A stretch of 6,450 bases of DNA from UBA8516 sp964434855. GTDB lineage: Archaea > Thermoproteota > Nitrososphaeria > Nitrososphaerales > Nitrosopumilaceae. The DNA is taken from the NCBI GenBank assembly GCA_964434855.1, contig CAYSWR010000048.1:1-6450 (forward strand), in the 5' to 3' direction. Both the position numbers and the translations under genes were made by a program. A model generated the notes under the pieces. That model ran no database searches. It saw nothing but the letters and a program-made list of their open reading frames with translations, and had not been told where the DNA came from. Shown here piece after piece: positions 5,108 to 6,450 of the stretch (positions are counted from its first letter, which is position 1; every line of letters starts with the position of its first letter).

Positions 5108-5161
5108 ATTTTCTTAAATATTATTTAGCTAACTATATACTCATTAGGTTTTTGGATTTTT
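5108..5161 (+). terminator. T-rich termination region between convergent genes
   Basis: The 70-nt gap between the plus-strand gene ending at 5099 and the minus-strand gene ending at 5170 holds several T-tracts (5109-5112, 5149-5153, 5157-5161). No strong hairpin is seen. These tracts are enough for archaeal termination of the plus-strand gene. The minus strand is less T-rich here, so a terminator for the opposing gene is not clear. Confidence 0.35.
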
Positions 5162-5169
5162 GTGTATTG

Positions 5170-5436
5170 TTACAGCCTTCTTTTGCCAGTGCCTCTTCCA
5201 GTGCTGACCCACATTCCTTTTGAAGACGTACTTGCGGCAGTATCAGGTATGTCACCAAATTTTATCTTTGTAGTGCCTCGTCCTACAGTAATGTAGTTAT
5301 CTTTTGCAGATTCCTTTCGTTGTTTTGCGAATTCTCGAAATGGTGCACCAGCCCAGTTATCCTCTTCCTTTTCTGATATTCTTCTAGTAGTTCCTCTCCC
5401 TCCAATTCGTATGTGACCCATTATTTCATTCCTCAT
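5170..5436 (-). CDS. Basic 88-residue protein with three GRGT motifs
   Basis: A small basic protein that I do not recognise. A motif occurs three times: IRIGGRGTTRR at 9-19, ITVGRGTTKIK at 49-59 and WVSTGRGTGKR at 76-86. Each is a hydrophobic-x-hydrophobic strand followed by G-R-G-T and basic residues. Between copies one and two lies an acidic-then-basic helix (ISEKEEDNWAGAPFREFAKQRKESAKDN), and between two and three a flexible Asp/Ser/Thr linker. The Arg-Gly-Thr turns could contact phosphate, as in small nucleic-acid-binding proteins, but this is inference. The ATG at 5436 has a TATA-like box 26 nt upstream and would be leaderless. An in-frame ATG at 5421 has GAGG nine bases before it and would give an 83-residue product starting MGHIRIGG. 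Confidence 0.8.
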   Translation of the reverse strand: MRNEIMGHIRIGGRGTTRRISEKEEDNWAGAPFREFAKQRKESAKDNYITVGRGTTKIKFGDIPDTAASTSSKGMWVSTGRGTGKRRL

Positions 5437-5457
5437 ATGATAAAGAACGGTTCACAT

Positions 5458-5466
5458 TAATAAGAT
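5458..5466 (-). promoter_or_regulatory. TATA-like box of the GRGT-repeat gene
   Basis: The minus strand reads TCTTATTAA, centred 26 nt before the ATG at 5436, the leaderless distance seen for other genes here. It separates this gene from the membrane-protein gene that ends at 5508 on the same strand. Confidence 0.4.
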
Positions 5467-5507
5467 TATTCTACAGTTACATTTTTCGTATGATATTGCA
5501 GGTCTTT

Positions 5508-5810
5508 TCATCGTCTCTTCACTATAGCAACAAAAAACAAAACCAGAATAGCAAACGTAATCAGTGCGACTAGAATATCAGTAGCATCTTCTTCAAAAAA
5601 CCCTAGATAATCTTCTATGGAATCAACAAATAATTGTATGGCAAATAAAGCAAAGGCTGCAGCTGCAAAAAGAATCTTCTTAATCCCAGTATTACGATAT
5701 GCGGTAATGGATAATGCAAATAGAATAACAGAGAATATCATTATTCCAATCTCAAGCCCGTCATCGATTCCAAATGGCTCAATTTCCAAGAATAGTTTTG
5801 GGAGAATCAT
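5508..5810 (-). CDS. Three-helix membrane protein paired with wHTH regulator
   Basis: A 100-residue integral membrane protein. Hydrophobic segments lie at about 20-38 (EIGIMIFSVILFALSITAY), 44-62 (KKILFAAAAFALFAIQLFV) and 78-97 (DILVALITFAILVLFFVAIV). An acidic loop (DSIEDYLGFFEED, 63-75) follows the second helix, and the C-terminus is VKRR. Positive charges at 39-45 and at the end suggest that the TM1-TM2 loop and the C-terminus are both cytoplasmic, which puts the N-terminus outside. The start ATG overlaps the stop of the upstream regulator gene as ATGA, so the two are translationally coupled. Small three-helix proteins next to archaeal winged-helix regulators recur in many genomes as far as I recall (for example DUF7521-type pairs). 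A role in membrane sensing or control of the regulator is inference. Confidence 0.85.
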   Translation of the reverse strand: MILPKLFLEIEPFGIDDGLEIGIMIFSVILFALSITAYRNTGIKKILFAAAAFALFAIQLFVDSIEDYLGFFEEDATDILVALITFAILVLFFVAIVKRR

Positions 5811-6346
5811 TGTTTTTCATCCTCCCTTGATAATGACAAGAACATCTCGGCAAGTCTGTTACTCCATCTATTCCAAATGTTTGGATGATAGTTTTTCATT
5901 AAAGAAATGATGTGTTTGGGATCTATTTCAAACGTGTATCTTCTGAACTTGCCATCTTTTAGTTCTAAAATCAAACCAAGGTCAACTAATCTGTTAACGT
6001 GCCAATTCACCGAAGCTGAAGATATCCCTATCATGTTTGCAATATCAGTTTGAGTTGGATTCTTTTTTTCTAAGATCATCATCAGAATCTCCCTTGCTGT
6101 TTCCTGATTCAAAATTTTAAGAATGTCTCTTTCATTTTGCTCAAAAAGACCTATCGGGAAATAGTATTTGTGAAGATTGTGTCTTTCTGAAGAAATTTTA
6201 CCTTGATTTTCTAGTAGATTAAGGTGATATTGAGTTGTTCCCATAGACATGATTAGTTCCCTCTTGATTTGACGCAAGTGACATCCCGGATTTTCCTGAA
6301 TGTATTGTAATACTCGAATGGTGTTACTATTTGATTCGTCATTCAC
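5807..6346 (-). CDS. Transcriptional regulator with two winged-helix domains
   Basis: A 179-residue regulator with tandem winged helix-turn-helix domains. The first covers about 9-65 (NTIRVLQYIQENPGCHLRQI, then MSMGTTQYHLNLLENQGKI and a wing ending HKYYFP). The second covers about 80-140 (QETAREILMMILEKK, TQTDIANMIGISSASVNWHV, then VDLGLILELKDGKFRRYTF). The arrangement matches the archaeal two-HTH family known as COG3398. The C-terminal helix (IISLMKNYHPNIWNRWSNRL) may aid dimer formation. I place the start at GTG 6346, which has GGTG 4 nt upstream and begins just before the first domain. A TTG at 6373 would add nine residues of doubtful value. The stop overlaps the start of the membrane-protein gene, so both are one unit. 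Its target is unknown; autoregulation is plausible. Confidence 0.88.
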   Translation of the reverse strand: MNDESNSNTIRVLQYIQENPGCHLRQIKRELIMSMGTTQYHLNLLENQGKISSERHNLHKYYFPIGLFEQNERDILKILNQETAREILMMILEKKNPTQTDIANMIGISSASVNWHVNRLVDLGLILELKDGKFRRYTFEIDPKHIISLMKNYHPNIWNRWSNRLAEMFLSLSREDEKQ

Positions 6347-6370
6347 TATACACCAGCTTCTTATCCATAG

Positions 6371-6440
6371 CAAAAATTATGATACTGTCAATTTTTTTCA
6401 TCCTTTTATCAAAATTAGGATTAGAAGGATATATTGATTC
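6371..6440 (-). promoter_or_regulatory. Promoter region of the regulator operon
   Basis: The minus strand upstream of the regulator holds several A/T boxes: CATAATTTTT (about 6373-6382), TTTTGATAAAA (about 6406-6416) and CAATATATCC (about 6427-6436). The first would give a near-leaderless transcript for the GTG start, the others leaders of about 40-60 nt. No choice can be made from sequence. The neighbouring upstream gene lies outside the window. Confidence 0.3.
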
Positions 6441-6450
6441 TAGTACATTC

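Noticed and set aside
5617..5910. Plus-strand 97-codon frame across the regulator/membrane-protein junction
   Set aside because: Antisense to two genes that are coupled by an ATGA overlap and have clear helices and HTH motifs.

Overview
This 6.45 kb, A+T-rich window most likely comes from an ammonia-oxidising thaumarchaeon of the Nitrosopumilales type. The basis is a TRAM-domain protein, an archaeal TFB and a Cdc48/VAT-type double AAA+ ATPase whose sequence closely resembles thaumarchaeal homologues as I recall them, together with several tiny lineage-type proteins. Most starts are leaderless: a TATA-like box centred 24-27 nt upstream of the start recurs, and Shine-Dalgarno sequences are mostly absent. 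No rRNA, tRNA, CRISPR array or insertion sequence is visible.

Layout. 1-55: A/T-tract terminator for the first gene. 56-367 (-): small TRAM RNA-binding protein with a Gly/Arg/Tyr-rich head and a strong ribosome binding site. 368-684: divergent intergenic region holding a possible 17-residue Lys/Arg-rich micro-ORF followed by a hairpin-plus-T-tract terminator, then the TFB promoter area. 685-1599 (+): transcription factor B. 1600-1699: cdc48 promoter region with a 9-bp inverted repeat. 1700-3901 (+): Cdc48, whose coding frame extends 53 codons upstream of the first in-frame ATG and seems to begin at ATA. 3958-4038 (+): possible 26-residue micro-ORF, followed by a bidirectional A/T terminator. 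4103-4402 and 4411-4587 (-): an HNH-fold protein with an altered catalytic motif, preceded in an operon by a 58-residue Cys-rich zinc-binding protein. 4752-5099 (+): small protein of a probable roadblock-like or profilin-like fold with a GTG start. 5170-5436 (-): 88-residue basic protein with three GRGT motifs. 5508-5810 and 5807-6346 (-): a tandem winged-helix regulator translationally coupled by an ATGA overlap to a three-helix membrane protein.

The genes belong mainly to information processing and protein quality control. TFB recruits RNA polymerase, the TRAM protein probably acts as an RNA chaperone, and Cdc48 unfolds proteins and may feed the 20S proteasome through its C-terminal Tyr-Tyr-Arg. 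The right half is a group of small, mostly unnamed accessory genes. I do not see a clear new defence or mobile system. The points most worth checking are the missing cdc48 start codon, the His-to-Gln change in the HNH protein, the GRGT repeat protein and the two leaderless micro-ORFs.
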